A stretch of 64,000 nucleotides of DNA. Source: Pseudomonas fluorescens (GTDB taxonomy: Bacteria; Pseudomonadota; Gammaproteobacteria; Pseudomonadales; Pseudomonadaceae). The position numbers were made by a program, and so were the translations under genes. Location of the stretch: assembly GCF_902497895.1 (NCBI RefSeq), contig NZ_CABVHQ010000026.1:1-64000 (forward strand), read 5' to 3'. Shown here piece after piece: positions 8,668-18,076 of this stretch. The notes under the pieces were generated by a model. That model was not told the origin of the DNA. It did no database searches and was given only the letters and a program-made list of their open reading frames with translations. The first letter of the stretch is position 1. Each line of letters opens with the position of its first letter.

Positions 8668-11600
8668 ATGCCTACTGTTGCAAACAATCCAATTACTGCC
8701 CCGATGACGCCAGAGCAACAAGGTGTCTTTTATGAATTGGTTAAAGCTCAAAGTCCTCAATGGCTGATGGCCGCCAGCGCTCAAATGCGCAACGCGCTGT
8801 ATAAAAGCCTCACTGCCAGCCATGCCTCAAGGGCCGAGGTTGTCAACGCCCTGAGTCAAATGAAGTCCCCCGAAGATTTTTGTGCTCCGCTGTTGGCCAA
8901 GGCAATGTCCGACAAACTGGGCGAGGAGCTGGATATTGCCGGTATTGTTTTTCAGCATATCCGGTCCACCTCGAGCCTGCTGGGTTTGCGCAAGAAACTC
9001 ATTACCCCCATCGACAGGGATCTATTGAGCGCTGCGTGCGAGAACTTTGAGGTCGGCGAAACACTTCCAGGCAACTATCACGAGGATTCATTGATTTATC
9101 AGCCAGAGAGGATCTCTGGACATGGCAATAAAATCCTCGCGATCAAACCTTATGAATTTGCCGGTCTCTGCAGAACGCTGGATTTGGGGAAGCAATATCA
9201 AACGCATCTGAACAGCCTGTTCGCACCGGAGCCAGCCACGGGTGAAGTCCGTGACAAGTGTATCGCTCATTCACAGCGTTGCTTTGAAGTGGATAGGCAC
9301 ATTGCGCTGATGAAAAAACACATCAGTGCCGACGTTTATAAAATGCTGGAATCGGTGCGCAACAATCAGGGTCAGATCAAGCTGGGTAACAATTCCCTCG
9401 CTTATCAGAGACTGGAGTTGCTTGACCTGGAACTGCGAGGAGCGATGTTCATCGGTCCGGTCAGTGACCATGCCGATGATGACTATCGCTGTGTGGTTTA
9501 TCTGCCAGGTGATCCGCTGCAGCCGCTGAAAGAGTACGCATCGTTCACGCATTTTGAGGTGGAGTTAAGCAGGCGCCTGCGAGTCGAGGAGTTCCGGGCT
9601 TTTTTTATTCGTTTCATTGCGCTGGGCGACAGGTTTGCGTTTCTACAGGGGCTCGATAGCGGACTGCTGAATCCACCCAACAATCCGCTTCCCTCAGACT
9701 CCCTTTATCTGTCGTTGTCAGGCTTCGATGTCAAAGGTGATTTGTTCAGCGAGATGTATCGCCAACATATGGCCCGGGTCATGGCTGACGCGCGACTGCT
9801 GGTGGTTCCCACCGACGATGAAGACCAGAAAACCCGTCTGGACCGGCTTGAGCGCTACAAGGGAATCGGGCTCAACCTTCTGTTGCTGGGTGCTTCGTTT
9901 GTGCCCCTGTTGGGTGAGATCATAATGGCGGTGGGCGCCGCTCAATTGTTACTTGAAGTTTATGAGGGAATAGAGAGTTGGTCTCAAGGCGAACAGGAGC
10001 AAGCCACGGATTATCTGTTCGACATCGTCGAAAACCTGACGCTGGCTGCAGCGTTCTCCGCCGGGGCTGGCGCAGTCGGCAAAACCTATAAAAGGATCAG
10101 GAATTCGACATTCATCGACGGCTTGAGGGAGATCCGGCTGCTAAACGGCCAACGACGATTATGGAAGTCAGACCTTACAGCCTACCGCCACAGCCTGGTG
10201 TTGCCACGCAAGCTTAAGTTCGATGAAAGAGGGCTGGGCTGGATTAACGGTCAGGCCTATCTGCCTATTGGCAACGATGTCTACGGGGTCCGCCCCAGGC
10301 CGGAAACCGATCTCTGGGAAGTGCGTCAACCTGCCGGACGCGATGGCTATGCTCCGCTGCTTGAGACCAACGGCCTGGGAGCCTGGCGTCACGACTCCGA
10401 GCTACCGCAGGAGTGGGATCGTCTGACGCTGTTCCGTCGGCTGGGTTATTCGGCGGTGGATATACCCGACGAAACCGCGCTCCAGGTTCTGGCAGCCAGC
10501 GGGATCGAAGAGAATCACTTGCGCCAGATACTCCTTGACCGAACCAGCCCCCCGGCATTGCTGGTGGATACTGTTTATCGCTTCCGTGCGGACCACGCCG
10601 TCAGCCAGTTCATCGAGCAGCTTCAGGTCGCGGAGTCCGCGTCATTGGCTGACAGCGAGTTACAGCTACGCCTGCTGACATCCCTGGGCGACTGGCCAGG
10701 CGATACCAGCCTGAACATCGTCGATACTGCCGGGAAACAGTTGAAAGGGTTCGGCCCTGCCAGCGCAAGCAAGAAAATCAAGCTTGAGCAGGGGCTGGTC
10801 CGCAAGGGGCAATTCTTCCCGGTCATATTGGCGGCCTTGAACGCCGCGCAGCGTGAAAGACTGCTGGGTTCGTCGATCAATGATTCGACTGCACAAGCGC
10901 TGGAACTGGCCCGGTTGCTCGCGAAGGAGGCAGACCTCCATAGGCTCGACCTGTTCGCTTGGGTTTATCAGCGAAACGAAGCGCTCCAGGGCACTCAGGC
11001 GGCTCCCTTGCTGGCCGAATTCCCTGGTCTGCCGGTCAGCATCGCCGATGAGCTTGTGCGCAATGCCGACACCCATGAATGGAATGAACTGGACGCTGCC
11101 AGGGTGCCTTTGCGCCTGGCAGAAGAGGCCCGCCGGTACATGCAGGTGGTGCGCCAGAGTCGAGCCTACGAGGGCCTGTATCTGAACGCCACGGGATGGC
11201 TGGACACTGACCGATTGGTGTTCGCCACCCTTGAGCAACTGCCTGGATGGTTGGGGGGCATCTACGTCCTGATGTTTGAAGGGACGTTCTACGTGGAGGA
11301 AGCGGCGAGTATCGGAACCAAGGATGCGCCGGAGCGGCTGGTGATCTATGCCAACGCGGATAGTTATAGTGCCCGGGATGACGATTCCACATTGGCCTTT
11401 CTCCCCAAGCGGACCCGTGAACATTACTTCGAGGCGCTCTGGAAGGGGCTTTCGGCGCAACGTCGCAAGGCCCTGGGGGTAGAAGCCGAGGATCAGGGTG
11501 TTGCCTTGAGGGAAAAAATTACCGCCCTTGTCCTGCAACGGCGTCTGTCGGCGGATTCCATTCTCGGCATTCAGGCAGTGCGGCCGGGTTACATTTCACC

Positions 11601-13515
11601 CATGCGCCTGGCCGACCCCGTTAATGACATTCGCTTGGTTGAATCCTCAACCCACCTGCAGGCCCCCTCGCCGAGATCGCCCGCAATCGTACACCGGGCA
11701 AAAGAGCTTTACCCGATGCATTCGCCAGAACAAATCAACAGCTTTCTGCGCACTTTGGGGAAGGACGAGGTGCTGGCGCTGAGGAAGCTTGAAAGTCTGC
11801 GGCTCGAGTTCCAGACCCTCAGGGAAGCGCTGGAAACCTGGATCAATCGGCAAACCTGGCAGCAGGACCCTGACGGCCCGCGACTCAAGGTTCCCAGGCT
11901 CGGCAAGTCCCGAGCGGCGCAAGCGATTATCCGTAGCTGGCGCAGGGAAACCCCTGGCACGCTCACCCGTGAAGGGATGCTCTATGATCTCCGGTTCCCC
12001 GCGTTGCGTCTGGGGGAGTTGCCGGTTATCAAGGGGGATTTCAGCCATGTCGGCACGCTGGTCATGGAGCGGGTCGGAACGAGCGCAGGCATGAGCGTTT
12101 TCCTGCAGAACTTCAGCAATCTGCGAACCTTGTCCCTGACCGGTAACTTCCTGACGCGCTTGCCGCAGGCGATCGGCAGCATGTCCCGGCTTGAGCAGCT
12201 GGACCTGAGTGAGAACCAGATCCGCTTGACCGTGGAATCGGTCAAGCTATTGGCCGATGTCAAACAGTTGCAGGCATTGAACCTGAACTTTAACCCGGCA
12301 TTGAATCTGGCTCCGGACGTCACCCATCTGCAGCACCTCGAACTGCTGGCATTACGTGGCACGGGCATCAGTGAATGGCCAATCGGCACCTCCGGTCTGT
12401 CCAGACTGCGCACTCTGGATCTGCGTGACAACCAGATCGGCCGTATCCCTGAAGAGGTGTTCAAGGCCTCCCTGGAGTTGAATCGGGGGACCAACATTCA
12501 GGGCAACTTGCTGGTACCTGGAAGCCTGCAGCGCGTAGCGACCTATCAAGAGTTGAGCGGGATCAGCCTCGGAATTATCACCTCTGATTTTCGTCGGGAA
12601 GCGGCGCGAGTACTCAATGGTCTGGCGCAGCTTGCGCCATGGCTGGCTGGCGCGAGTACCGAACAGGTCTTGCGTAAAAATGCGCTATGGACTGCTCTGG
12701 CCGCCTATCCGGACTCCAGGGCATTTTTCAGTCTTTTGGATCGCCTGCGCGGTACGCTCGATTTTCGGGCGGTCTACGTTGACTTGAACCAGCGTGTCTG
12801 GGACGTGTTGGAGGCGGCGGGTGAAGACGACGCGTTGAGGCGATCGCTGTTTCGGATGGCCAGTATTGGACGGATCAGCGCCGATGGGGCCTCATTGCTG
12901 TTCAGTGATCTGGAAGTGCGGGTCCTGTGTTTTCGGGCAATGGCTGCCGCGACAACCGACAACAGGGTTCTGGAGGGGGCAATGATCGTACTGGCACGGG
13001 GCTTGTTCCGTCTGCAGGAAGTCGAGAGGCTGGCCTTGAGTGAAATCAACGCGCGTGCCCGTACCGAGCCAGAGACCAACGAGCAAGCGCTGGAGATAAG
13101 CCTGGCTTATCGCGTGGGATTGGCTGCACGCCTGGATTTGCCCGCTCAACCACGAGAAATCAATACCCGCTTGAGTGTCGAGGTCACACCTGCCCAGCTC
13201 GATGAGGCTTATGACGCAGTGTTGGACGCTGAGCAAACCTCTGCATTGCTTGAATCGATCAATGCCCAAGGGTTCTGGATCGAGTTTCTGGAGCGCGCCT
13301 ACAGCGACCAGTTCCTGGCTATTTCCGATCGCTCGGCGTTGGCTTTTGTACAGCTTGACGGCCAGCTTGAACTGACACGGGAAGCGTCTGCGCAGCGGAT
13401 GAACAGGATAGTCGATAACTTTAAAAATGAACGTCGCGAGTTGTTGAAAAGCTTGACCACTCGCGCCCTGACCAGGAATCCCGGCCCCCAGATACCGGGA
13501 GCGGTCGGAGGGTGA
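8668..13515 (+). CDS. Giant toxin/effector 1: DUF6543-type N-region, leucine-rich repeats, NEL-type E3 ligase-like C-terminus
   Basis: A 1615-residue protein of the Pseudomonas dermonecrotic-toxin-like/LRR effector group. The N-terminal half carries conserved toxin-family segments. A central hydrophobic region (about residues 398-425 and 456-475) could insert into membranes. Leucine-rich repeats span about 1145-1271 (FSNLRTLSLTGNFLTRLP, LEQLDLSENQI, LRTLDLRDNQIGRIP). From about 1311 the sequence follows the IpaH/SspH NEL domain, including FFSLLDRLRGT and ARGLFRLQEVERLAL. At the place of the NEL catalytic Cys (CxDR/CxDG) this protein has S1404 (ISADG); the nearest Cys is C1421. Ligase activity is therefore doubtful. 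ATG at 8668 follows AAGGA. Gene 2 begins 67 bp downstream. The secretion route is not shown by the sequence. Confidence 0.85.
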   Translation: MPTVANNPITAPMTPEQQGVFYELVKAQSPQWLMAASAQMRNALYKSLTASHASRAEVVNALSQMKSPEDFCAPLLAKAMSDKLGEELDIAGIVFQHIRSTSSLLGLRKKLITPIDRDLLSAACENFEVGETLPGNYHEDSLIYQPERISGHGNKILAIKPYEFAGLCRTLDLGKQYQTHLNSLFAPEPATGEVRDKCIAHSQRCFEVDRHIALMKKHISADVYKMLESVRNNQGQIKLGNNSLAYQRLELLDLELRGAMFIGPVSDHADDDYRCVVYLPGDPLQPLKEYASFTHFEVELSRRLRVEEFRAFFIRFIALGDRFAFLQGLDSGLLNPPNNPLPSDSLYLSLSGFDVKGDLFSEMYRQHMARVMADARLLVVPTDDEDQKTRLDRLERYKGIGLNLLLLGASFVPLLGEIIMAVGAAQLLLEVYEGIESWSQGEQEQATDYLFDIVENLTLAAAFSAGAGAVGKTYKRIRNSTFIDGLREIRLLNGQRRLWKSDLTAYRHSLVLPRKLKFDERGLGWINGQAYLPIGNDVYGVRPRPETDLWEVRQPAGRDGYAPLLETNGLGAWRHDSELPQEWDRLTLFRRLGYSAVDIPDETALQVLAASGIEENHLRQILLDRTSPPALLVDTVYRFRADHAVSQFIEQLQVAESASLADSELQLRLLTSLGDWPGDTSLNIVDTAGKQLKGFGPASASKKIKLEQGLVRKGQFFPVILAALNAAQRERLLGSSINDSTAQALELARLLAKEADLHRLDLFAWVYQRNEALQGTQAAPLLAEFPGLPVSIADELVRNADTHEWNELDAARVPLRLAEEARRYMQVVRQSRAYEGLYLNATGWLDTDRLVFATLEQLPGWLGGIYVLMFEGTFYVEEAASIGTKDAPERLVIYANADSYSARDDDSTLAFLPKRTREHYFEALWKGLSAQRRKALGVEAEDQGVALREKITALVLQRRLSADSILGIQAVRPGYISPMRLADPVNDIRLVESSTHLQAPSPRSPAIVHRAKELYPMHSPEQINSFLRTLGKDEVLALRKLESLRLEFQTLREALETWINRQTWQQDPDGPRLKVPRLGKSRAAQAIIRSWRRETPGTLTREGMLYDLRFPALRLGELPVIKGDFSHVGTLVMERVGTSAGMSVFLQNFSNLRTLSLTGNFLTRLPQAIGSMSRLEQLDLSENQIRLTVESVKLLADVKQLQALNLNFNPALNLAPDVTHLQHLELLALRGTGISEWPIGTSGLSRLRTLDLRDNQIGRIPEEVFKASLELNRGTNIQGNLLVPGSLQRVATYQELSGISLGIITSDFRREAARVLNGLAQLAPWLAGASTEQVLRKNALWTALAAYPDSRAFFSLLDRLRGTLDFRAVYVDLNQRVWDVLEAAGEDDALRRSLFRMASIGRISADGASLLFSDLEVRVLCFRAMAAATTDNRVLEGAMIVLARGLFRLQEVERLALSEINARARTEPETNEQALEISLAYRVGLAARLDLPAQPREINTRLSVEVTPAQLDEAYDAVLDAEQTSALLESINAQGFWIEFLERAYSDQFLAISDRSALAFVQLDGQLELTREASAQRMNRIVDNFKNERRELLKSLTTRALTRNPGPQIPGAVGG

Positions 13516-13582
13516 GCGGCTCGATCGAGATGGCGTTCGCTCAAGCTGAACACTCGTGGATCAATTGCAAAGGAATTGCACA

Positions 13583-16500
13583 ATGACGGACTCACAAGAG
13601 AATGACGTTTTCGGCAAACACTTGTTACCTGCCGCGCCGATGCGCGAAAAACTGAAGGCAATCGTCGAGACGGCGCTGCCTCTATCGCCTGGCCAGTTCG
13701 GTGGTCGACTGATTCAAACGAAGTGGGGCAACGACATCGATCCCCAGACTGCGCAGTTGGTGACACTCGACTACAACTACAATGGCCACCCAGTGCACAA
13801 TGGTGTTCAGCAGGGGCGGGTAGCCAGCTGTCAAAACCTGACACAAATGTTGTTAGCCAATTTTCAAACCGTGGGTGATGGACGTTTTGGGGAAACCGCT
13901 TTCGGTTTGTACACCCCCCCCGACATCGGCCCAGAGGTGCGGATGGTCGATAAGGTCGATGAGTTTGCCTATGTTGGCAGCGGCAACCATCAAACCTATG
14001 AAGGCATCTATCGTCGAACCGACCCGCAAATCTATGGCCCGCTTACGCAAATTGCGCTGCGGCCCGCCGACTTCAAACAGTGGATATGGGAACTCGGGTT
14101 CAAGGATCAATACCGTGACTATGTGCGCCAGGCCTGGCCGTCGGATGAGGTGATCGTTGCACCTGCAGCCTATGGGCTGCGGACATCGGTCAAAGCGGCG
14201 TGGGTCATGACGGCTTTTTTGCAACGCCAGGAGCACAGCCTCACCCAGGAGGGTCTTGAAGTGGCGCTGCGCGCGGCAGGGTTGGCGCCCGATCAGCAAT
14301 GGCAGCACCTGACTGTCGAGCAGTTGCGGGCCCCGACACGCGCCTCCCATCTGCTCGAAGTTTCCCGGCTGGTTGTCTATCGCTACACCGCCAGGGATAT
14401 CTGGAGCTTGCGTCACCGCACAAGCGCCAGGATCCTGTTGTACATTCCGGGCAACGCTTCGCCATTACATTACTTTGCCGATGCCAAGGCGTTGCGCGAC
14501 TGGATGGTGGAACAGGGCAGGGACCCGGACAAGAAACAGGCATTGGCCGCTCACTTTGCCGAAGATGATCGCAATGACGGCACCTTCCATGCCGGTGTGC
14601 TGACGGCACTGGAGGGCATGGCCATTTATCCTCGCCAGCACCATCTGAAGAAAGGAGCTGGTTTTTTCAACGATGATGGCTATTGGGATCCTGCCGACTA
14701 TATCCATCTCGAGGAGGCACCTGCAGGCACCGATCCTTTCGCGCAGCTGGTGCTGACCATGAAACAGGCAGCGCAAGCCAGCATTGAAACCATCCGCGAT
14801 GATGCCCAGGTCAATCGGGATAACCTGAGTGCAGTGGTCGAGCCCATTGTGCAATGGGTCAACCAATACGGAGCATTGGCCTTGTTTGTTCCCGGAGGCG
14901 AAGGTTTGCTGGCGCTGGCCGGGCTGATCGATGCGGGTTACGGTCTGGACCAGGCGCTCAACGGCGAGCAGCCGAACGATCGATCGGCAGGCGTGACGCG
15001 TACGATATTTGGTTTGCTTAATGCGCTTCCTCTATTGGGCGCTGGTGCAGCACTCAAGGGCGAAGGTACTGCCGAGGCGCTGACAGAGGCTGGAGAAACC
15101 CCGGGGGAGCCCGTGATCAAGCCGAAAACAGGTGAAACACCGCAACTCAAGGATGATTTGTCCGGTGATGTGGCGCCTGCGGCACCAGCACCTACGGGAC
15201 CCAGGACGCGCCTGGAGTTGCTGCGAGGAATCGGCTCCAGCGTTGCGTCATTCAGCGATGAGGTGCTGGCACAAATAGGCAAAGTCAGTGCAGTCGACGA
15301 CGACATGTTGCGCCTGATGCAGGCCGGACGCCCACCGACACCGTTGTTGGCCGACACCATCAGCCGCTTCAGGATTGATCAGGAACTTCAGCGTTCTACC
15401 CAGCAGATGAGTCTTGGGGCCCGGGCTGAGCGCTTCCAGACTCGTTACGAGACTCTCCAGCACTCCGATCATGCTTGGGTCAGGGTGTTTCAACGCCAGT
15501 ACCCAGGCCTGCCGAAAAATGCCATTGAGCAAATGCTCGACAGGTCAGGCGTGGACATTCAAGTGCCACCTACCGTGGCGGAGACCAGGCGCCTGCTCGG
15601 TCGGTTGAATGGCAAGGCGACTCAGTACCAGCAACACGTAAGGCTCAATCGCGCCTATGAAGGGCTTTACCTGCAATCAGTGGACAATCCGGAAACCGAC
15701 ACACTGGTCCTGCATTCCCTGAAAGCGCTACCCGGGTGGCCCAAGGCGGTTCGTTTCGAAGTACTCGACGGTTCGGCGTTCGGTAAAGTCCTGGACCATA
15801 TCGGGCCAACTGATTCGCCCGTTTGCAGACGCCTGATCAAAACGGGAAATCGATATCGCGGGTACGACGTTCAGGGGCTTGGTCCACAAGACCCAAGCGA
15901 TATCTATCAGGCCGTTCTCGATTCTCTGCCTGAGCCCGAACGCGCAGCGCTGCAGTTGCAGCCGCTTGATGCAGTGCGCGACCTGAAGCTGAAAATCAGC
16001 GAGCGAGCGCTCTCGCGTTCCGAACTCATTTCCGGCTTTCACCGAATGGACTCCGGGTTGTCCTTTGACGCTGAAGGGCTGCGAGGCGGTGGTTATCCGA
16101 GTACCTCGCAGGGAGAGGCGTTATCACGCGATGTGGTGATACTGCAGATCAAGGAGCTTTACCCCGAATTCAGCACCGCGCAGGCCGATGAGTTTCTGCA
16201 AAACCTGGGTGTCGGGGCTCCGGCGGGGCTGACGCGCCTGCAAATCCAGTTCACACAACTCGACCTCGATTTACACGGATGGATCAACCAGGTCCTGCAG
16301 GAAGTTGGCGATATGGAAGTTGAGCTTCTGGTCGAGGGCGAAGAGGCGGCACAAGGGATGGATGCTGCGCAGATCGAGGAGGAGAACCTCGAGCGAGTCG
16401 AAACGGCAGTACATTATGAGCGGAAGGCGAGAATTGAACTGGCAACCGAGCTAATGAGCTTCTGGCAAAAGCGCGGCCATGAAAGCAGCCGCGTCTATGC

Positions 16501-17527
16501 GGGGGAGCAGTTGCTCGGTTTCAAGCTGGAGATGGACTTTGAGGAGTTTCATCGCCTGCCGACATTGACCGCGAAGTTCACCGACGTCGTCGAGCTGTCC
16601 ATGAAAAACTTCCAGCTGACCCGCCCTGAAGGACTGAACGCTTTCCTGGAGTATTTTCCCAATCTTCGAACGCTGAACATGGAGGGTGTCGACCTGCGCC
16701 TGTTGAATGGGCAGGGTGTGTGGCAAGGCGTTTTGCCGCAGGCCATTGCTCGTATGCTCGACCTCACCACACTGAACCTCAAGTCGACCAGGTTGGTGTT
16801 GACCGAGCGAGCAGCAGGCCAGCTGTCTGACCTGGTTCGCCTGCAAGTACTGGACTTGAGCGATAACCCGTTGGGTGATCCTCCGCTGATCCAGGGGATG
16901 ACTGAGTTACGCAAGCTGAACCTGAGCAACACCGGCATCACTCGCTGTCCGTCAGGTATCCCCGACCAGCCGCAGCTGGAGTCGCTGGACCTGCGCAATA
17001 ATCAGATCACCCGGATACCTGCGGCTGTTCTGACCCAGGCGGTGGACAGAGACCATGTTCAGTTGTGGGGGAATCCGCTGACGGATGAAGACAGTTTGCG
17101 GCGCATTATTGCCCATCGAGAACAAACCGGCATCAACCTCTGGTTGAGCGCGCCAGCAGCGGATTTCAGTCAACCCGCCGTCTGGTTGCAAGGCCTTGCG
17201 AAAAAGCACGTGATACTCAAGCGCCTGATGTGGCAACGTCTGGAAGCGAGGCTTGGGTCTACACGTTTTTTACGAGTGTTCGAGGGCCTGAGCCGCACCG
17301 CCGATTTCCAGGTGAGCTACCCGGTGCTTCAGGCACGGATATGGCGCTTGCTGGAGGAGGCAGATGCCTCGGAGGAATTGTGGGGCCTGTTAAGCAGGGA
17401 TATGGCGTTATCGACTCTGGATGCTGAGAATCCGTTCGCGAGCTTCACGCGTCTGGAAAACCGGGTCAGGTTGTACAAAGACTGGGTACAGATGGGCAGG
17501 CCCATTCCGATAGATGATCTGCAGTAG
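13583..17527 (+). CDS. Giant toxin/effector 2: DUF6543-type protein with leucine-rich repeats and shortened NEL-like tail
   Basis: A 1314-residue paralogue of the gene before it. Shared landmarks include the RAYEGLYL block (about residue 690), a KELYPEFS block matching KELYPMHS, a hydrophobic centre (about 429-452 and 472-492) and leucine-rich repeats (about 1022-1152: LTTLNLKSTRLVLT, LQVLDLSDNPLGDPP, LESLDLRNNQITRIP). The tail aligns with the first lobe of the NEL domain up to FTRLENRVRLYKDWV, then ends after a dozen residues, so the second lobe is missing. No Cys sits at the catalytic position (about 1276-1285, STLDAENPF). ATG at 13583 follows AAAGGA; an upstream in-frame GTG at 13556 has no ribosome site. 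It is likely cotranscribed with effector 1 and ends at the hairpin at 17547. Confidence 0.83.
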   Translation: MTDSQENDVFGKHLLPAAPMREKLKAIVETALPLSPGQFGGRLIQTKWGNDIDPQTAQLVTLDYNYNGHPVHNGVQQGRVASCQNLTQMLLANFQTVGDGRFGETAFGLYTPPDIGPEVRMVDKVDEFAYVGSGNHQTYEGIYRRTDPQIYGPLTQIALRPADFKQWIWELGFKDQYRDYVRQAWPSDEVIVAPAAYGLRTSVKAAWVMTAFLQRQEHSLTQEGLEVALRAAGLAPDQQWQHLTVEQLRAPTRASHLLEVSRLVVYRYTARDIWSLRHRTSARILLYIPGNASPLHYFADAKALRDWMVEQGRDPDKKQALAAHFAEDDRNDGTFHAGVLTALEGMAIYPRQHHLKKGAGFFNDDGYWDPADYIHLEEAPAGTDPFAQLVLTMKQAAQASIETIRDDAQVNRDNLSAVVEPIVQWVNQYGALALFVPGGEGLLALAGLIDAGYGLDQALNGEQPNDRSAGVTRTIFGLLNALPLLGAGAALKGEGTAEALTEAGETPGEPVIKPKTGETPQLKDDLSGDVAPAAPAPTGPRTRLELLRGIGSSVASFSDEVLAQIGKVSAVDDDMLRLMQAGRPPTPLLADTISRFRIDQELQRSTQQMSLGARAERFQTRYETLQHSDHAWVRVFQRQYPGLPKNAIEQMLDRSGVDIQVPPTVAETRRLLGRLNGKATQYQQHVRLNRAYEGLYLQSVDNPETDTLVLHSLKALPGWPKAVRFEVLDGSAFGKVLDHIGPTDSPVCRRLIKTGNRYRGYDVQGLGPQDPSDIYQAVLDSLPEPERAALQLQPLDAVRDLKLKISERALSRSELISGFHRMDSGLSFDAEGLRGGGYPSTSQGEALSRDVVILQIKELYPEFSTAQADEFLQNLGVGAPAGLTRLQIQFTQLDLDLHGWINQVLQEVGDMEVELLVEGEEAAQGMDAAQIEEENLERVETAVHYERKARIELATELMSFWQKRGHESSRVYAGEQLLGFKLEMDFEEFHRLPTLTAKFTDVVELSMKNFQLTRPEGLNAFLEYFPNLRTLNMEGVDLRLLNGQGVWQGVLPQAIARMLDLTTLNLKSTRLVLTERAAGQLSDLVRLQVLDLSDNPLGDPPLIQGMTELRKLNLSNTGITRCPSGIPDQPQLESLDLRNNQITRIPAAVLTQAVDRDHVQLWGNPLTDEDSLRRIIAHREQTGINLWLSAPAADFSQPAVWLQGLAKKHVILKRLMWQRLEARLGSTRFLRVFEGLSRTADFQVSYPVLQARIWRLLEEADASEELWGLLSRDMALSTLDAENPFASFTRLENRVRLYKDWVQMGRPIPIDDLQ

Positions 17528-17546
17528 GACTGATTCGTGCAGCAGG

Positions 17547-17576
17547 CCTTGAACCCGGGGCCGGGTTCAAGGTTTT
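17547..17576 (+). terminator. Rho-independent terminator of the effector pair
   Basis: Stem ccttgaaccc (17547-17556) with gggttcaagg (17563-17572), 6-nt GC loop, then tttt. It follows the effector 2 stop codon by 20 bp and separates it from the convergent DUF934 gene. Confidence 0.88.
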
Positions 17577-17581
17577 ACCCA

Positions 17582-18076
17582 TTAACGTCGACGAAACAGC
17601 GGCAGCGGTTCGTCGGCGGCGGCCTGATAGGTCACCGAGAAGTCCCGGAGGCTTTCCAGGGCTTCGTACGGATCTTTGTCTGCGCGCAGGGCGTAGGCAT
17701 CGAAGCCGCAACGGTGCAGGTAGAACAGTTGGTCACGCAGCACGTCGCCGATGGCCCGTAGTTCGCCCTTGAAACCAAAACGATCGCGCAGCAGGCGAGC
17801 GTTGGAGTAGTTGCGCCCGTCGGTGAAGGCCGGGAAGTTCAAGGCTATCACCTGGAAGAATTCGACGTCGTCACCGATTTCCTCGGCTTCTTCATCGGCA
17901 TCCAGCCACACCCCCAGGCCGCCGTCGCGGGCCTTGAGGGCGTGAGCGTGGTCACGCCACAGGGCCAGCGGGACGATCAGGTCGTCGCAGTTGGAGATGC
18001 CGTCGAAGGTCGCGTCCTTGGGCAACAAGTGCCAGGTTTCGTCGATGACCTCGTTGTTCTTAATTATTCGCTGCAT
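17582..18076 (-). CDS. DUF934 protein linked to sulfite reductase
   Basis: A 164-residue protein of the DUF934 family, which in proteobacteria is almost always encoded beside cysI or cysH and is thought to assist sulfite or APS/PAPS reduction. The conserved centre is visible: GVWLDADEEAEEIGDD, then FPAFTDGRNYSNARLLRDRFGFKGELRAIGDVLRDQLFYLHRCGFDAYALR. The ATG at 18076 has AAGGAG seven bases upstream and overlaps the end of cysI by 17 nt, so expression is coupled. A longer frame begins upstream at 18100, but only by running deeper into cysI. Confidence 0.88.
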   Translation of the reverse strand: MQRIIKNNEVIDETWHLLPKDATFDGISNCDDLIVPLALWRDHAHALKARDGGLGVWLDADEEAEEIGDDVEFFQVIALNFPAFTDGRNYSNARLLRDRFGFKGELRAIGDVLRDQLFYLHRCGFDAYALRADKDPYEALESLRDFSVTYQAAADEPLPLFRRR

